Below, piece by piece: positions 32,506 to 41,842 of a stretch of 64,000 nt of DNA. Location of the stretch: IMG/VR virus record IMGVR_UViG_3300028840_003224, positions 1 through 64,000 of that record. One strand, 5' to 3'. The position numbers and the translations under genes were made by a program. Position 1 is the first letter of the stretch. Each line of letters begins with the position of its first letter. This DNA comes from a virus. The notes under the pieces are model-generated. The model saw only the letters and a list, made by a program, of their open reading frames with translations. It was not told where the DNA came from and made no database searches.

Positions 32506-35500
32506 GAAGTGTAACGGCAAATGCACAAGCAGTTTTAGACCAACGCCTTGGTAGCGAGTGGATGGTCATCTTAGAGGTGGAGTGGGTGGAAGGAACCGTC
32601 CTGCGATACACTGACCAAAGAGGCGTCCTGGAAAACGTCAGCCCAGTCATCGTCGAGATGGGTGGGTTCGACGGTTCCATGATGTTGTCCGGTTCCGGAG
32701 ACTCGCAAGATCTCTCCGTCACCCTCGACGACATCGACGGCCACTTGCGATCCCTGTACAACAGCTATGACATTCACAAACGTCCCGCCAGTGTGTACAT
32801 GCTGCCGAAGGGCCTGCCTCTTGACGACAAGATCCTGGTGTTCCAGGGCGAGATCGTCACGCCGATGCAGTGGGCCGAGTCGCAGCGGACCATGAGCTTC
32901 AACATCCTTTCCAAGTTGGAGGAAGTGGAAGTTGGGTTCAGCATGGAAGAGGGCGACTTCCCGAACATCCCAGACGAGGCGCTGGGAAAGGCGTGGCCGC
33001 TCGTATTTGGTCAGGTTTGCCACCTGCCCGCCGTCAAGGTACGCGCGCCACGCCGAGGTATTCTTCAGAGCGGTGAGGGCATCATCGACTTCACACTCGA
33101 CGAGCGAATCTGTCAAGCGTTGCAGATTCAGTGCCCTTCAGTTTCCACCGGCACCCAGCAAACAATCTTGCGATCCGGAAACAACGTTTACACGACCACC
33201 GAGGAAGAGACCTTTGGTCCTGACCTTGAGTGCGTGAACCGACGCTTCGGCGAGCTGTGCCAGCTCCGAGACATGTTGAATCAGCAGTTGGCCTACCAGC
33301 ACACCACGATGAACATCTACAACGGTATCAGCTTCCCGCAAAACCAGAGTGTAGAGATTTATGTGAACGGAGCCATCTTCACTGGTGTCTTCAGCGCCAA
33401 CTCGTTCGCAATATCAAACAGGCTCCACCCAGACTACAACACTTGGGCTCATCAGCCTTGCGTGCGAGTCCCGGTGGAAGTCACCTACGGTATGTTGCTC
33501 GGCTACGCCCAGATAGGCGACGAGACGGCCAACACTGGCGGTTACTGGCTGGTGTCGCACGGTGGCGCGCCCGGTAGTGGTCTGCAACAGGCCACGTGGG
33601 TTCCTGCGAACCAAGGTGCCAGCTTCTGGGCAAACCAAAACCAACAACAGGCATTTGATTCGTGCGAAGCCGCATTCGTGGCCGTCCCAGGGATGGTTGG
33701 CGGGCCTAAGGACTCGTGGGCATATTACGACGCCTTGCGAGCAAACGACTTCTTCTGGGCTCCTTCAGGCAGCGAAGTCTACATGGAGTCGGAGTCAGAG
33801 ATCCTGTACATCGTCAGCCTGCTCCCAGGCACGGTGGACGGCGTCGCGGCGTACCGAACTGCCAGCAATGGCATCAAGTACCTGACTGAGGTGCCCTCTG
33901 ATTACTACACCGTCTATGAAACTGACTACCAAGGCTATCAGGTCGTTGAGATTGGCCTGAACAAAGCCCTCGGACTGTACGATGATGGCTGGGACGAGCA
34001 GCTCTATGTTTCGTTCACTTCCAGCGTAGGTCCGAACCCTTGCGACATCATCGAGTGGTTGATCGGCAAGTACACCAACATGACCATCGACTCGGCCAGC
34101 TTCGCGTCGGTTAAAGCCGCCCTGGCGAAGTACCCCGCGAATCGAGCCGTATTGGAACGTCCAGACGTATTCGACATCATTAACGACCTCGCGTATCAGT
34201 CCCGGTGCGCAGTGTACTATCGCAACAACGTTGTGTACATCAAGTACCTGTCCACTGAGCCTGCGAGTGAGCGGACACTGACCGAGTCGGACATCTTACA
34301 CGAAACGTTCGTGGAATCGCTCAGTGACACAAACGACATCTACACCACACACGACTGCGTATGGCAGAAGGCTGGTGCTACGCTCACCGACCAGGACAGG
34401 GTGGAAGAGAAAATCATCCTGAAGTACAACGTCAGCAAATACGGGACAAACATCCTGAGCACAGACTACCACTGGTACAACATCTACGACAACGTTCTGA
34501 AGTCGGCCACCTTCTGGTTGATCCGCAAGGCGTGCTCGTGGAAGATGGTGGAGTTCGAGCTGCCGATTAAGCACATGGACCTGGACGTGGGCGACTGTGT
34601 CACGTTGGATGTGGCTCAGTTCGGTCCCGCCGTGAAGGTGGTCATCGAGAAGCTCACAATCGACCCTGACGACAACAAGGTCAAGCTCTCGTGCTGGACG
34701 CCAGTACGAGTGGGTGAGACCGAAGAGTATCAGTGGGCGTGGCCCGCTCTGAAGTCACAGACCGCCGTGTGGCCCCTCCCAGGGGACACCAATGGTGGTG
34801 GCGGTTACAACTTCACAGTTGAGCCTCCGGAAGGTCACATCCTGCTTGGTGGGTCGCACCGGGACGATCAGCTGATCATCTCGTCCGGCGACTTGCACCC
34901 GAGCGACCTGGACGATTACCTCCAGGTGCCTTTCTGCGAAGTGTCTGACTACGTGAACTTCAACGAGCCAGATCCTATCCTCGCCGTTCGCGACATCGCC
35001 ACTTCGGCGGCACGTCAGAACATCGAGAGTGCTGTCTCTGGTGGCTCGCCTGTCGGCAACGCAAACACCAGCAGCAAGGCAGAGACTGGCGAAAAAGAAT
35101 GCGGGTCTGGCGACGGTTGCAATTACAAGGTAACCATCACTTGGCACACAAGTGCGGCTCAGGGTCAAGCTACCGCTCTCGGTGGTGCTACCAAGGACGG
35201 AACCTGCGGAGGCCCATGTGTCTGCAAAGGTGGTTGCCCCTCGTGCTTCGGCCCGATCTGGAATGTGTGCCACTCGTTCGGCAGTGCTGGTGGTGCTCAC
35301 GCGTTTCAGGCGAGAACTCACCAGGACTACGGTGCGAGATCTAACGGCTGGTGGGAGTGCAACGAGACTCGCGCACTTCAAATCGTGGCCTCCAATGGTG
35401 AGCAGGATAGCGACGACTGCGAAGACATCGGGGATGCCGAGCCTGCTAACGACGGGACCACTCCAATCGCGGAATACAAGCGACCAAGTGGAACGACCGG

Positions 35501-35534
35501 GGCAGAGCCTAACGATCCCATCTACGAGGTATAG
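32502..35534 (+). CDS. Large tail-tip / baseplate hub protein (1010 aa)
   Basis: The N-terminal 200 residues (MRSVTANAQAVLDQRLGSEW, LRYTDQRGVLENVSPVIVEM, DLSVTLDDIDGHLRSLYNSY, VFQGEIVTPMQWAESQRTMSF) resemble the beginning of phage hub proteins, with a short beta barrel. Around residues 540-760 is a region like the hub core (PCDIIEWLIGKYTNMTIDSA, LDVGDCVTLDVAQFGPAVKV). The C-terminal 120 residues are Cys/Gly-rich (CNYKVTITWHTSA, CKGGCPSCFGPIWNVC), suggesting a metal- or disulfide-stabilised tip. It likely forms the central tail tip that contacts the cell. Confidence 0.75.
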   Translation: MRSVTANAQAVLDQRLGSEWMVILEVEWVEGTVLRYTDQRGVLENVSPVIVEMGGFDGSMMLSGSGDSQDLSVTLDDIDGHLRSLYNSYDIHKRPASVYMLPKGLPLDDKILVFQGEIVTPMQWAESQRTMSFNILSKLEEVEVGFSMEEGDFPNIPDEALGKAWPLVFGQVCHLPAVKVRAPRRGILQSGEGIIDFTLDERICQALQIQCPSVSTGTQQTILRSGNNVYTTTEEETFGPDLECVNRRFGELCQLRDMLNQQLAYQHTTMNIYNGISFPQNQSVEIYVNGAIFTGVFSANSFAISNRLHPDYNTWAHQPCVRVPVEVTYGMLLGYAQIGDETANTGGYWLVSHGGAPGSGLQQATWVPANQGASFWANQNQQQAFDSCEAAFVAVPGMVGGPKDSWAYYDALRANDFFWAPSGSEVYMESESEILYIVSLLPGTVDGVAAYRTASNGIKYLTEVPSDYYTVYETDYQGYQVVEIGLNKALGLYDDGWDEQLYVSFTSSVGPNPCDIIEWLIGKYTNMTIDSASFASVKAALAKYPANRAVLERPDVFDIINDLAYQSRCAVYYRNNVVYIKYLSTEPASERTLTESDILHETFVESLSDTNDIYTTHDCVWQKAGATLTDQDRVEEKIILKYNVSKYGTNILSTDYHWYNIYDNVLKSATFWLIRKACSWKMVEFELPIKHMDLDVGDCVTLDVAQFGPAVKVVIEKLTIDPDDNKVKLSCWTPVRVGETEEYQWAWPALKSQTAVWPLPGDTNGGGGYNFTVEPPEGHILLGGSHRDDQLIISSGDLHPSDLDDYLQVPFCEVSDYVNFNEPDPILAVRDIATSAARQNIESAVSGGSPVGNANTSSKAETGEKECGSGDGCNYKVTITWHTSAAQGQATALGGATKDGTCGGPCVCKGGCPSCFGPIWNVCHSFGSAGGAHAFQARTHQDYGARSNGWWECNETRALQIVASNGEQDSDDCEDIGDAEPANDGTTPIAEYKRPSGTTGAEPNDPIYEV

Positions 35535-35545
35535 GAGACGGAAAG

Positions 35546-36106
35546 ATGTTAGAGTGTTCAAAACGACAGAAGGTAGTTAAGCGGAGCGAAGGACTCACCA
35601 TACTCCGCTGCATCAACAAGCAATGTTCAGTTCACGGAAGTGAAGTGAACGAAGAGACATGTGCCCTATGCCCTGTGCGGTCGGTTCTCAATAAGACACC
35701 GCCTTGCCGGGGAGTGAAAGCCATGCCGCTTGAAGAGCTGCCTTCTGTCGACCGGGCAGCGGCGATAGACGTCTCCCACCTGTCAGCTGAAGTGCGTAAC
35801 CTGCAAGAGGGCACGGTGCTGGAAGGTGCTGAGGTGCCCGACACCGTTGAGGCCGAGTATCCTGCGTTGTCGCTACAATTGTGGCAGTACAAGGAAGCAC
35901 TGGTCAAGTGGAACAAGGCAGGACGCCCGACGCGCACCGACGAAGAGGTACAGGAAATCCACGACAAGCTCTGCACGCCGTGTGGCTGGTATGACCCCGC
36001 TAAGAAGCGTTGCCGAGGCTGTGGCTGTAAGGTCACGACCGGAGCCGTTGCGGTTTTCAATAAGCTGAGGATGGCGACAGAGAGTTGCCCGAAAGGACTT
36101 TGGTAA
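35546..36106 (+). CDS. Cys-rich tail-tip-associated protein (186 aa)
   Basis: Two Cys clusters lie at the ends: residues 20-55 (CINKQCSVHG, CALCPV, PPCRG) and residues 143-182 (CTPCGWYDPAKKRCRGCGCK, then ESCPKGLW). The C-terminal pattern recurs in small zinc-binding phage proteins encoded next to tail-tip genes. It probably binds zinc; function is unknown. An AGGAGACGG site precedes the ATG. Confidence 0.7.
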   Translation: MLECSKRQKVVKRSEGLTILRCINKQCSVHGSEVNEETCALCPVRSVLNKTPPCRGVKAMPLEELPSVDRAAAIDVSHLSAEVRNLQEGTVLEGAEVPDTVEAEYPALSLQLWQYKEALVKWNKAGRPTRTDEEVQEIHDKLCTPCGWYDPAKKRCRGCGCKVTTGAVAVFNKLRMATESCPKGLW

Positions 36107-36654
36107 TGGAATCTGCATTTGGTTGGTTGGGCCGTTTGTTTGAGGCGATGCTGGAATTAGTCCCACGGAGGGTCATCGTGAGAGCCACGGAGGGCGGCGT
36201 CCGGTGGAGCATCTGGCGAAAGCCTAGAGAGATCAAGCCCGGCTTCCGTATGTATTGGCCACTCATCACCGCCATCGAAATCATCGTCGTCGCCCGGCAG
36301 ACCATCAACACGCCCACCCAGTCACTGATGACGCGGGACGGCGAGACTGTGGTCGCGGGCGGCGTCACAATATATCACATCTCGGATGTTGTGAAAGCCA
36401 TAGGCGAGCGAAACTGGAGCCCTGAAGAAACCGCTGCGGACATCTCGCAAGCGGCGTTGGTAGAAGTGATCTCCAGCCACGACCTAGATTGGCTGCTGGA
36501 GAATATCTCTGGCAAGGTGGAGAAGGAACTCACGGAGAAGACTCGCGAGCAACTAAGAAAATATGGAGTGCATGTGGGGCGGGCGGCACTGGCCGACTTC
36601 TCGACCGTGCGTCAGTTAAACCATTCTGGTATCGTGATCAACATACAACAGTAG
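36106..36654 (+). CDS. SPFH/Band 7-type (stomatin/prohibitin-like) protein
   Basis: The ATG at 36106 overlaps the previous stop. After a short N-terminus the sequence follows the SPFH order: VIVRATEGGVRWS, PGFRMYWPLITAIEIIVVAR, TINTPTQSLMTRDGETVVAG, ITIYHISDV-like strand, helix ETAADISQAALVEVISSHDL, and EKTREQLRKYGVHVGRAALAD. SPFH proteins form membrane-associated rings, and in phage T4-type systems relatives act as chaperones or protease modulators. No transmembrane span is obvious, so it may be cytoplasmic. Finding one at the end of a tail operon is unusual. Confidence 0.75.
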   Translation: MESAFGWLGRLFEAMLELVPRRVIVRATEGGVRWSIWRKPREIKPGFRMYWPLITAIEIIVVARQTINTPTQSLMTRDGETVVAGGVTIYHISDVVKAIGERNWSPEETAADISQAALVEVISSHDLDWLLENISGKVEKELTEKTREQLRKYGVHVGRAALADFSTVRQLNHSGIVINIQQ

Positions 36655-36681
36655 GATCGTAGTAAGGAAGGAAGAGGGCAG

Positions 36682-36969
36682 ATGCAGTTAGGATATACAA
36701 GGATCGTCGAGTCGGAACTTACAGAAGATATGGTAGGGCAGAGCCTCACGCTGGTGGGGTCACAATTAGTGTCGGCAGTGACACTGTTGGAGTGGTCGGG
36801 CAACCCGTTGGTGTCGATCTCTCCAATGCCGAGTCACTGTCTGCTGATCGTGTCGTCCAACACGGCCAACGGCTGGGAGACATATGTCTGCCCGTCTCAG
36901 GAGGCTGTCAGACTTAGTCTCGGCGAGGACAACTCGCTGGACGCTTTGATAGTTGGACTGGTCCCATAA
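36682..36969 (+). CDS. Hypothetical protein (95 aa)
   Basis: A small beta-rich protein (LTLVGSQLVSAVTLLEWSG, PSHCLLIVSSNTANGWETYV) of unknown family. It is the last gene of the forward virion block, before the strong terminator at 37016-37048. Confidence 0.6.
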   Translation: MQLGYTRIVESELTEDMVGQSLTLVGSQLVSAVTLLEWSGNPLVSISPMPSHCLLIVSSNTANGWETYVCPSQEAVRLSLGEDNSLDALIVGLVP

Positions 36970-37015
36970 CTCATTACACAGCAGTAGGTGCCTGGGGACC
37001 AATGGTACCTATTAC

Positions 37016-37048
37016 AAAACCCCAGTGGATTGCTCCACTGGGGTTTTT
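37016..37048. terminator. Strong bidirectional intrinsic terminator
   Basis: AAAACCCCAGTGGA (37016-37029) pairs perfectly with TCCACTGGGGTTTT (37034-37047) around TTGC. It has a T-tract downstream on the forward strand and an A-tract upstream, so it works as a T-tract for the reverse strand. It ends the forward virion operon and can also stop reverse-strand transcripts from 37189-41710 that run over the small gene at 37063. Confidence 0.92.
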
Positions 37049-37062
37049 GCTTGGAGGATAAT

Positions 37063-37209
37063 ATGGCTAAGAGATGTCGTAAGTGCAGAGAAGGCCGCAA
37101 GATCAGGGCCACGGTAAAGCGTCCAGCCCGCGTCACCTCGCACCGCAAAGCGAAGCGAGATGCGCAGAGGGAAGCAAAGAACAAACGTCTAGCCGAAGAG
37201 GCTGAGTAG
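37063..37209 (+). CDS. Small basic CxxC protein (48 aa)
   Basis: The ATG at 37063 follows TTGGAGG and reads MAKRCRKCREGRKIRATVK, then an Arg/Lys-rich helix ending EEAE. A CxxC pair and high basic charge suggest nucleic-acid binding. The longer frame from 36988 would run through the terminator and is rejected. Its last 21 bases overlap the end of the exonuclease gene on the other strand. Confidence 0.6.
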   Translation: MAKRCRKCREGRKIRATVKRPARVTSHRKAKRDAQREAKNKRLAEEAE

Positions 37210-37785
37210 GTTGCGATACACTTCTGCCGTCGCTAGGCAGTCAGCCAACGCATCGTGCGCATTCTCAAGCGGGATACCCAGCTTCGCGCATAGTCTCGAC
37301 AGACTCACCTGAGGGAACGGGACTGTCCGACCCTGCCACGCGGCCACATCGTTCAGGGACGTCGCGAAAGTGAACGTGTCCCTGGGGTGGATGTGGAACA
37401 TGGCGTCATACGTGTCCACGCCCAGCCAGTGCGTGAGCATCCCTCGCTCGAACGCAAAGTTGTGGGCCAGCGGGATGAGCCGCTTGCCAACCGGCAGGTT
37501 GAGACCGACGAACCACTTGTCCAGCATGTCTGCCGCCTGCTCCTGGGACAGACACTCTTCCGCCAGCTTGTAAGCGTCCAGCCCGTGCTTCATACGGGCC
37601 TGCTTAGACTGACGCTCCGGATACGTCGGAGCGACGTCCATGTAAAAGAACTTGTGCTCTTTCGATGGCTTCAGATGGTTGTCAAGGGGCACGCAGGCTA
37701 TCTGAATAATCTCGTTCCAGCCAAACACCACCCCTGTGGTTTCCACATCCACCACGCACAGCACGTTGCCGTACAGGTTCTTCAT
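37189..37785 (-). CDS. DnaQ-like 3'-5' exonuclease (DEDDh type)
   Basis: The 198-residue protein has the exonuclease motifs: DVETTG near residues 13-18 (Exo I), LAHNFAFERGML near 105-117 (Exo II, with Glu in the usual Asp position), and NAHDALADCLATAEVY near 176-191 (Exo III with His and Asp). It probably proofreads, processes ends or degrades DNA. It is the last gene of the reverse operon and overlaps the gene before it by ATGA. Confidence 0.88.
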   Translation of the reverse strand: MKNLYGNVLCVVDVETTGVVFGWNEIIQIACVPLDNHLKPSKEHKFFYMDVAPTYPERQSKQARMKHGLDAYKLAEECLSQEQAADMLDKWFVGLNLPVGKRLIPLAHNFAFERGMLTHWLGVDTYDAMFHIHPRDTFTFATSLNDVAAWQGRTVPFPQVSLSRLCAKLGIPLENAHDALADCLATAEVYRNLLSLFG

Positions 37786-38969
37786 CTCTTCCCCTCCAGC
37801 CCCTCTTCGGGTTTGAACAGCTCCTCCACCCGCTGCTGGCTCTGGTCCTTCAGATCTTGGTCGTAGTTCTTCGACCAGGGCTCGCCGAGCGCAGTGTTGT
37901 AGAAGTTCGCCATCTCTTTCAAGGCGTCCACGTACTTGGTCATCGACATGCCCGAGATCTTAGCGCCTTTGGCCAACACCCTCGTGTCTTCCGGGCCATA
38001 TTCCATGACGAAAGAAAGCATCGTTTCCAGCGGCACATACTCTGAGATCTCTTGTTTGATCGCCAAGGCCTCTGCTTCGGCATCATTATATATCGCATCA
38101 GCGTATTCGTCCCACTCCTCCTCGTCCCACTCCTCGTCGTCCCAACGGGATTCCAGCATCTGACGCGCTACACTGTTAGTGAACCCCATCTGGGCAGCCT
38201 TCTGTGTGACGACCGGCACCTCTCCGCCCCACGCGTCTGCATCGCAACCATCACACCCGCCCGGCTCTTCGCAGCCAGGGCAGTCGCTCATGTCCGCCGC
38301 CTCGTCCAGCTCGGCCTGCTCTTTGTCGGCCTGCGCCTTGGCGATGTCCTGCCGGGCTTTCAACAGATCCTCTTCTGACAAGATGGAACCATAGATGCTG
38401 TTGCCGGTGCACAGGCCAGCTGCCTGGGCCGCGTAGAACGCGTCGCCGGTCTCGTCCTTGCACGCTTCCTTCTTCCTGACGCCAGCCATGTGCTCCTCAA
38501 ACTGAGAAGCCGTCATAGTGAACGTCTCTTCCTTCCCCACTTCATCCAGCTCCACACCTTCCAACGGCAGATCCAGCTCAGGCAGTTCGAGCGGATTGTC
38601 CTCGATGCACAGCGGGTTGTACGGCAGATCGTTCAGCTCTTCCGGAAGCAGCCCTTGCTTGATCAGCTCCTGAGTCTCGATGAGGCAGAGGAAGTTCCAG
38701 CATGCCATATCCAGATGGGGCTCGTCTCGCATGCCCATCATCCACTTGGACATGTGCCGCATGCCTGAATCCGCATACCGCGACAGCGGAATGCCCCGCC
38801 GCCAGTTGTTCGCGCGATACTTCTTCGCCCCTTCCTCGAACACCTTCGACACCTTCATCAGTGCCTGGAAAGGCAGCAAATCCATACGCCCTTTGCCATC
38901 CTGGAGATCGCGGTGCGCGCCTGTCTCGAAGCTGCTACGTTTTCCACTGTCTTTGAAGCCGTCACTCAT
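37782..38969 (-). CDS. dATP/dGTP diphosphohydrolase-like protein (DUF5664) with long extension
   Basis: Residues 14-115 match the DUF5664 / dATP-dGTP diphosphohydrolase N-terminal family: FETGAHRDLQDGKGRMDLLP, VFEEGAKKYRANNWRRGIPL, DSGMRHMSKWMMGMRDEPHL, and WNFLCLIETQELIKQGLLP. These are MazG-related enzymes that hydrolyse purine dNTPs. The remaining 280 residues are unusual: an acidic linker, a Cys cluster (CPGCEEPGGCDGC, about residues 233-245), a run of Asp/Glu/Trp (WDDEEWDEEEWDEYAD) and a separate helical domain. The extension may couple nucleotide hydrolysis to the replisome, which is inference. Confidence 0.8.
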   Translation of the reverse strand: MSDGFKDSGKRSSFETGAHRDLQDGKGRMDLLPFQALMKVSKVFEEGAKKYRANNWRRGIPLSRYADSGMRHMSKWMMGMRDEPHLDMACWNFLCLIETQELIKQGLLPEELNDLPYNPLCIEDNPLELPELDLPLEGVELDEVGKEETFTMTASQFEEHMAGVRKKEACKDETGDAFYAAQAAGLCTGNSIYGSILSEEDLLKARQDIAKAQADKEQAELDEAADMSDCPGCEEPGGCDGCDADAWGGEVPVVTQKAAQMGFTNSVARQMLESRWDDEEWDEEEWDEYADAIYNDAEAEALAIKQEISEYVPLETMLSFVMEYGPEDTRVLAKGAKISGMSMTKYVDALKEMANFYNTALGEPWSKNYDQDLKDQSQQRVEELFKPEEGLEGKR

Positions 38970-41710
38970 TCTGCACTCTCCTGCACAAGTTTGTTGTTAT
39001 CTACGAACCACCTAGCGGTGGGCTCACACTTTGTGAAACTGAGGTTACCAATACGGACATTCTTTCTGGAGTCCAAGGCAATAGGGAAGGTCTCTGACAG
39101 CCTGTCCTTGATAGCCCTTGAAGACCACTCGTCTTTCTGGAACTGATCCAGATCTTTCCAGAACCGGTCCCTGAAATCCTTCAACAGCACGGTGCCGCCG
39201 TTGATCATGTGACACCTCTCTTGGATGAACAGCTCCAAGGGATTCATGTTGCCGATCACGGCCTCTTGCTTGCCACGAGTCTCTATGACCGGCAGCCTCA
39301 TACGCCCGAGGGCTTCCGGCATCGTCTGGTCGACCAGAGTCCGCATGAAGTCCGGAGCCTCTTTACGCAGCGAGGCGAGCAACACGTCCTTCGGAATGTC
39401 CTCCTCCAAGCTGGGCACATTGAACGCGGTCACCCGCGTGTCTCCTGGGAATACAGGCAGGCTGCTGCGGTTGTTGGCCATCTGCACAAAGTGCAACGTG
39501 CTCGCCACTTCCTGGACCTGCTTGTACTTGGCGTGGATGCTGACCGTCATGCCGGTCGTCCACTCTTTCAGCTTGTCGTACGCCTCCATGCCGCCCGACT
39601 TGCTGATGTTCACTTCGTCGACAACCGCAAGTACCGCATCCATCAGCTCGCCGTTGTAGCCCTGCTTCGAGGTGAGTGCCCGGTCAGCTTTCACCACGCC
39701 TTTGGTCATAAGCTCCGAGATCGCCTCGTGGAATATGGACTTGCCACTGTTCTGAGGTCCGTACATGAAAAGGTAGGGAAGCTTGCACTGAGGCTGGCGC
39801 AACATGCACGCGATCCAAGCAGTCAAGTAATCGCCACCTCTGCGGATTCCCCACGAAGCGGTCCAAGGCAGATCGAGTATGTACTCGTCCAGGTCGGTCC
39901 CACAGTGGTTCATAACCCGGTCCCAGTTTGGATGGTGGGGAGCTTCGTCCTCTCCCATCTCGCGAGGGGCATACTTCAGCTGGGCTGCGTTCCTGTTCCA
40001 CTTGCGGCCTCCGGGATACTCTGGGGCGAACGGGTCATTCGTCAATTGCCATGCTTTGAACACGGCGGCACCTATCACAGGGTCCACCTTCGCGATCCCT
40101 TGAGACATCAGGTACGCCTTGACGTTTTCACGCGGGTGGATGGTCCACTTCTCACTGTGGTCTCTCAGCACCCAGTCGTCGAACTTGTCGCCGATCTTCA
40201 ACGCCCTGAACTTGTCGTCCAGCTCTGTCCACAGCTCCGCGTCCTCTTGCTCTTTGTCGGAGGTGTCTATCGCGTCGTCAATGACCCGCTCCCACCCCTT
40301 CGTCGTCTTCGCGAACCGAGGCCAGTCCCCTGGCTCATCTTTCCCTTTCTTACTGATGACCAGCACGATCTTGCCGTCCGACTCGCGTGCACGCAACGCC
40401 ATTGTGCGAGACGTGTCCTTCACAGCGGCGACAGGGAGCGTTATCTTTGACCCCAGCATCACCAACGCAGCTTCCATCTCTGCGGCTGTGCTGAAGATGA
40501 ACCCTTGCTTCGGGTCCGGACCTTCAAAGCCTCCACACGCCATCGCGATCTGACGAAGCGTCGCCGGGAAGTTGTAGGTGGTGTGGGTCCACTTGCCTTG
40601 CTTACCCCACAGCTCACACTCCACAGCCTCACCGAAGCGGTACACATCCCAGCCGCCGTTCGCCTTGGGCCTCATGAAGCAGTTAGGCTTGCCTCGATCC
40701 TGCTCGTGCGAGTTGGTGTCGAACAGGCCCTTCATCGGAGTGTCGTTCGCAGCCCACTTGTCGTACACTTCTTTCAACCCGCCCGTGTGCCCCTGCCACA
40801 GATGGTGATCCGGAACCCACAGAGCTGTGTGCCCTGTCTCTTCCAGCTCTTCCAGTATACGGAGGTGGATCTCGTCGAGTTCAATCTTAGAGTGCGCCTG
40901 GGTCATCTCGTCCAGTTCGTCGCCCTCGGTCTCTGTTCCATCGGAGGTCCATCCTTGGACTCTCACTTTGGTCCTGCCGCCCGAGACAACTTCAAGATGA
41001 TCTCTCCAGTTCGGAGGGACGTGGGCGTCAGTCAGTATCTGTGTCGCTGGCTTCACCTGCGAGTAGCCGCGATTCTCTTTTGTTGCTTCCACGTGGTGGA
41101 ACCACATGTTCCCGCCGCAGACATCTACGTTCGCTTCGCAGTCGAAGCCTGTGTGTTTGGCGATCAGCGGAATGAACGAACGTGCGAGCGCAGCGTGCTC
41201 GTCATGATTCATTGTTACTGGGTATGGCTCCTGGAACCAGATGTACAAGTGCCTGCCGCCACCCCGCGTCGAGCGGATGACTTCCAGCCACGGCACATCG
41301 ATCTTGTCCAGCTTGGCCATCTCTTTGTCCGAGATCCCGATGCCGTCGGCGTGCCCGGCTATGGTATCAAAGTCAAAGCCAAGCCCCTCAGAGTGCCGTT
41401 CCTTCCAGTTCCACCATGTGCTCCCGATGCATTGCATACGGTCGCCTATAATATATTGGATTGGCGGGTTGCTGTAATTGGGCTCGGTCTTGGCGTTGTA
41501 AGGCCACCGAGCGGGTCCGAAGACCTCTCCCTTGTCCTCGAACATCTTGGAGTCCTCAATGGGACGTCCGTGGTTGAAGCACAGGATCTGGGTCTCTAAT
41601 CGCGCCGGGTCGTTGCCCCATCGAGCGATAAGCTCGGGATTGTTGTGGTTCTTTGACAGCACATTGTCATAGTACGTCTTGTACGCGACTGTCATTCTGG
41701 GATTTTGCAT
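38966..41710 (-). CDS. Primase-polymerase fused to SF3 (D5-like) helicase
   Basis: The ATG at 41710 follows GGAG and is preferred; the frame also has an ATG at 41746 without a ribosome site. The N-terminal third has archaeo-eukaryotic primase landmarks: GLGFDFDTI (about residues 109-117), RSTRGGGRHLYIWF, and VDVCGGNMWFHH. The C-terminal third holds an SF3-type ATPase with YGPQNSGKS (about residues 645-655) and a Walker B-like AVLAVVDEVN. This combination primes and unwinds DNA at the origin. It heads a three-gene reverse operon whose promoter region lies in the control region just upstream. Confidence 0.88.
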   Translation of the reverse strand: MQNPRMTVAYKTYYDNVLSKNHNNPELIARWGNDPARLETQILCFNHGRPIEDSKMFEDKGEVFGPARWPYNAKTEPNYSNPPIQYIIGDRMQCIGSTWWNWKERHSEGLGFDFDTIAGHADGIGISDKEMAKLDKIDVPWLEVIRSTRGGGRHLYIWFQEPYPVTMNHDEHAALARSFIPLIAKHTGFDCEANVDVCGGNMWFHHVEATKENRGYSQVKPATQILTDAHVPPNWRDHLEVVSGGRTKVRVQGWTSDGTETEGDELDEMTQAHSKIELDEIHLRILEELEETGHTALWVPDHHLWQGHTGGLKEVYDKWAANDTPMKGLFDTNSHEQDRGKPNCFMRPKANGGWDVYRFGEAVECELWGKQGKWTHTTYNFPATLRQIAMACGGFEGPDPKQGFIFSTAAEMEAALVMLGSKITLPVAAVKDTSRTMALRARESDGKIVLVISKKGKDEPGDWPRFAKTTKGWERVIDDAIDTSDKEQEDAELWTELDDKFRALKIGDKFDDWVLRDHSEKWTIHPRENVKAYLMSQGIAKVDPVIGAAVFKAWQLTNDPFAPEYPGGRKWNRNAAQLKYAPREMGEDEAPHHPNWDRVMNHCGTDLDEYILDLPWTASWGIRRGGDYLTAWIACMLRQPQCKLPYLFMYGPQNSGKSIFHEAISELMTKGVVKADRALTSKQGYNGELMDAVLAVVDEVNISKSGGMEAYDKLKEWTTGMTVSIHAKYKQVQEVASTLHFVQMANNRSSLPVFPGDTRVTAFNVPSLEEDIPKDVLLASLRKEAPDFMRTLVDQTMPEALGRMRLPVIETRGKQEAVIGNMNPLELFIQERCHMINGGTVLLKDFRDRFWKDLDQFQKDEWSSRAIKDRLSETFPIALDSRKNVRIGNLSFTKCEPTARWFVDNNKLVQESAE

Positions 41711-41743
41711 AGTATCTCCGTCCGATTCTTGAAAGTTGTCTAC

Positions 41744-41777
41744 CATTATTGTGTATCAATCCCGGCATAAAGTCCGC
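41744..41777 (-). promoter_or_regulatory. 34-bp conserved promoter-like element (reverse copy)
   Basis: On the reverse strand this block matches 1739-1772 at 29 of 34 positions, from GCGGACT to TACACAATAATG. It sits 34 bases upstream of the primase-helicase start. A third, partial copy (TACACAATAATGATAG) is at 42203-42218 before the ParB gene. The shared position before three genes argues for a common promoter or operator. Confidence 0.55.
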
Positions 41778-41842
41778 GAATTATGTGGGGAATTCCGTCT
41801 TGCGCCGCCAACTCATCCGCAAACGCCGGTTTTCATCCGCAG

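Noticed and set aside
37782-38969. Evidence for a 2-aminoadenine (Z) genome
   Set aside because: The dATP/dGTP hydrolase-like domain is suggestive, but no PurZ-type adenylosuccinate synthetase was seen and DUF5664 domains are common in other phages.
39209-40450. 413-residue forward open frame opposite the primase-helicase
   Set aside because: It is a complement shadow of a gene with GC-rich third positions. It is His/Arg/Val-rich with no domain.
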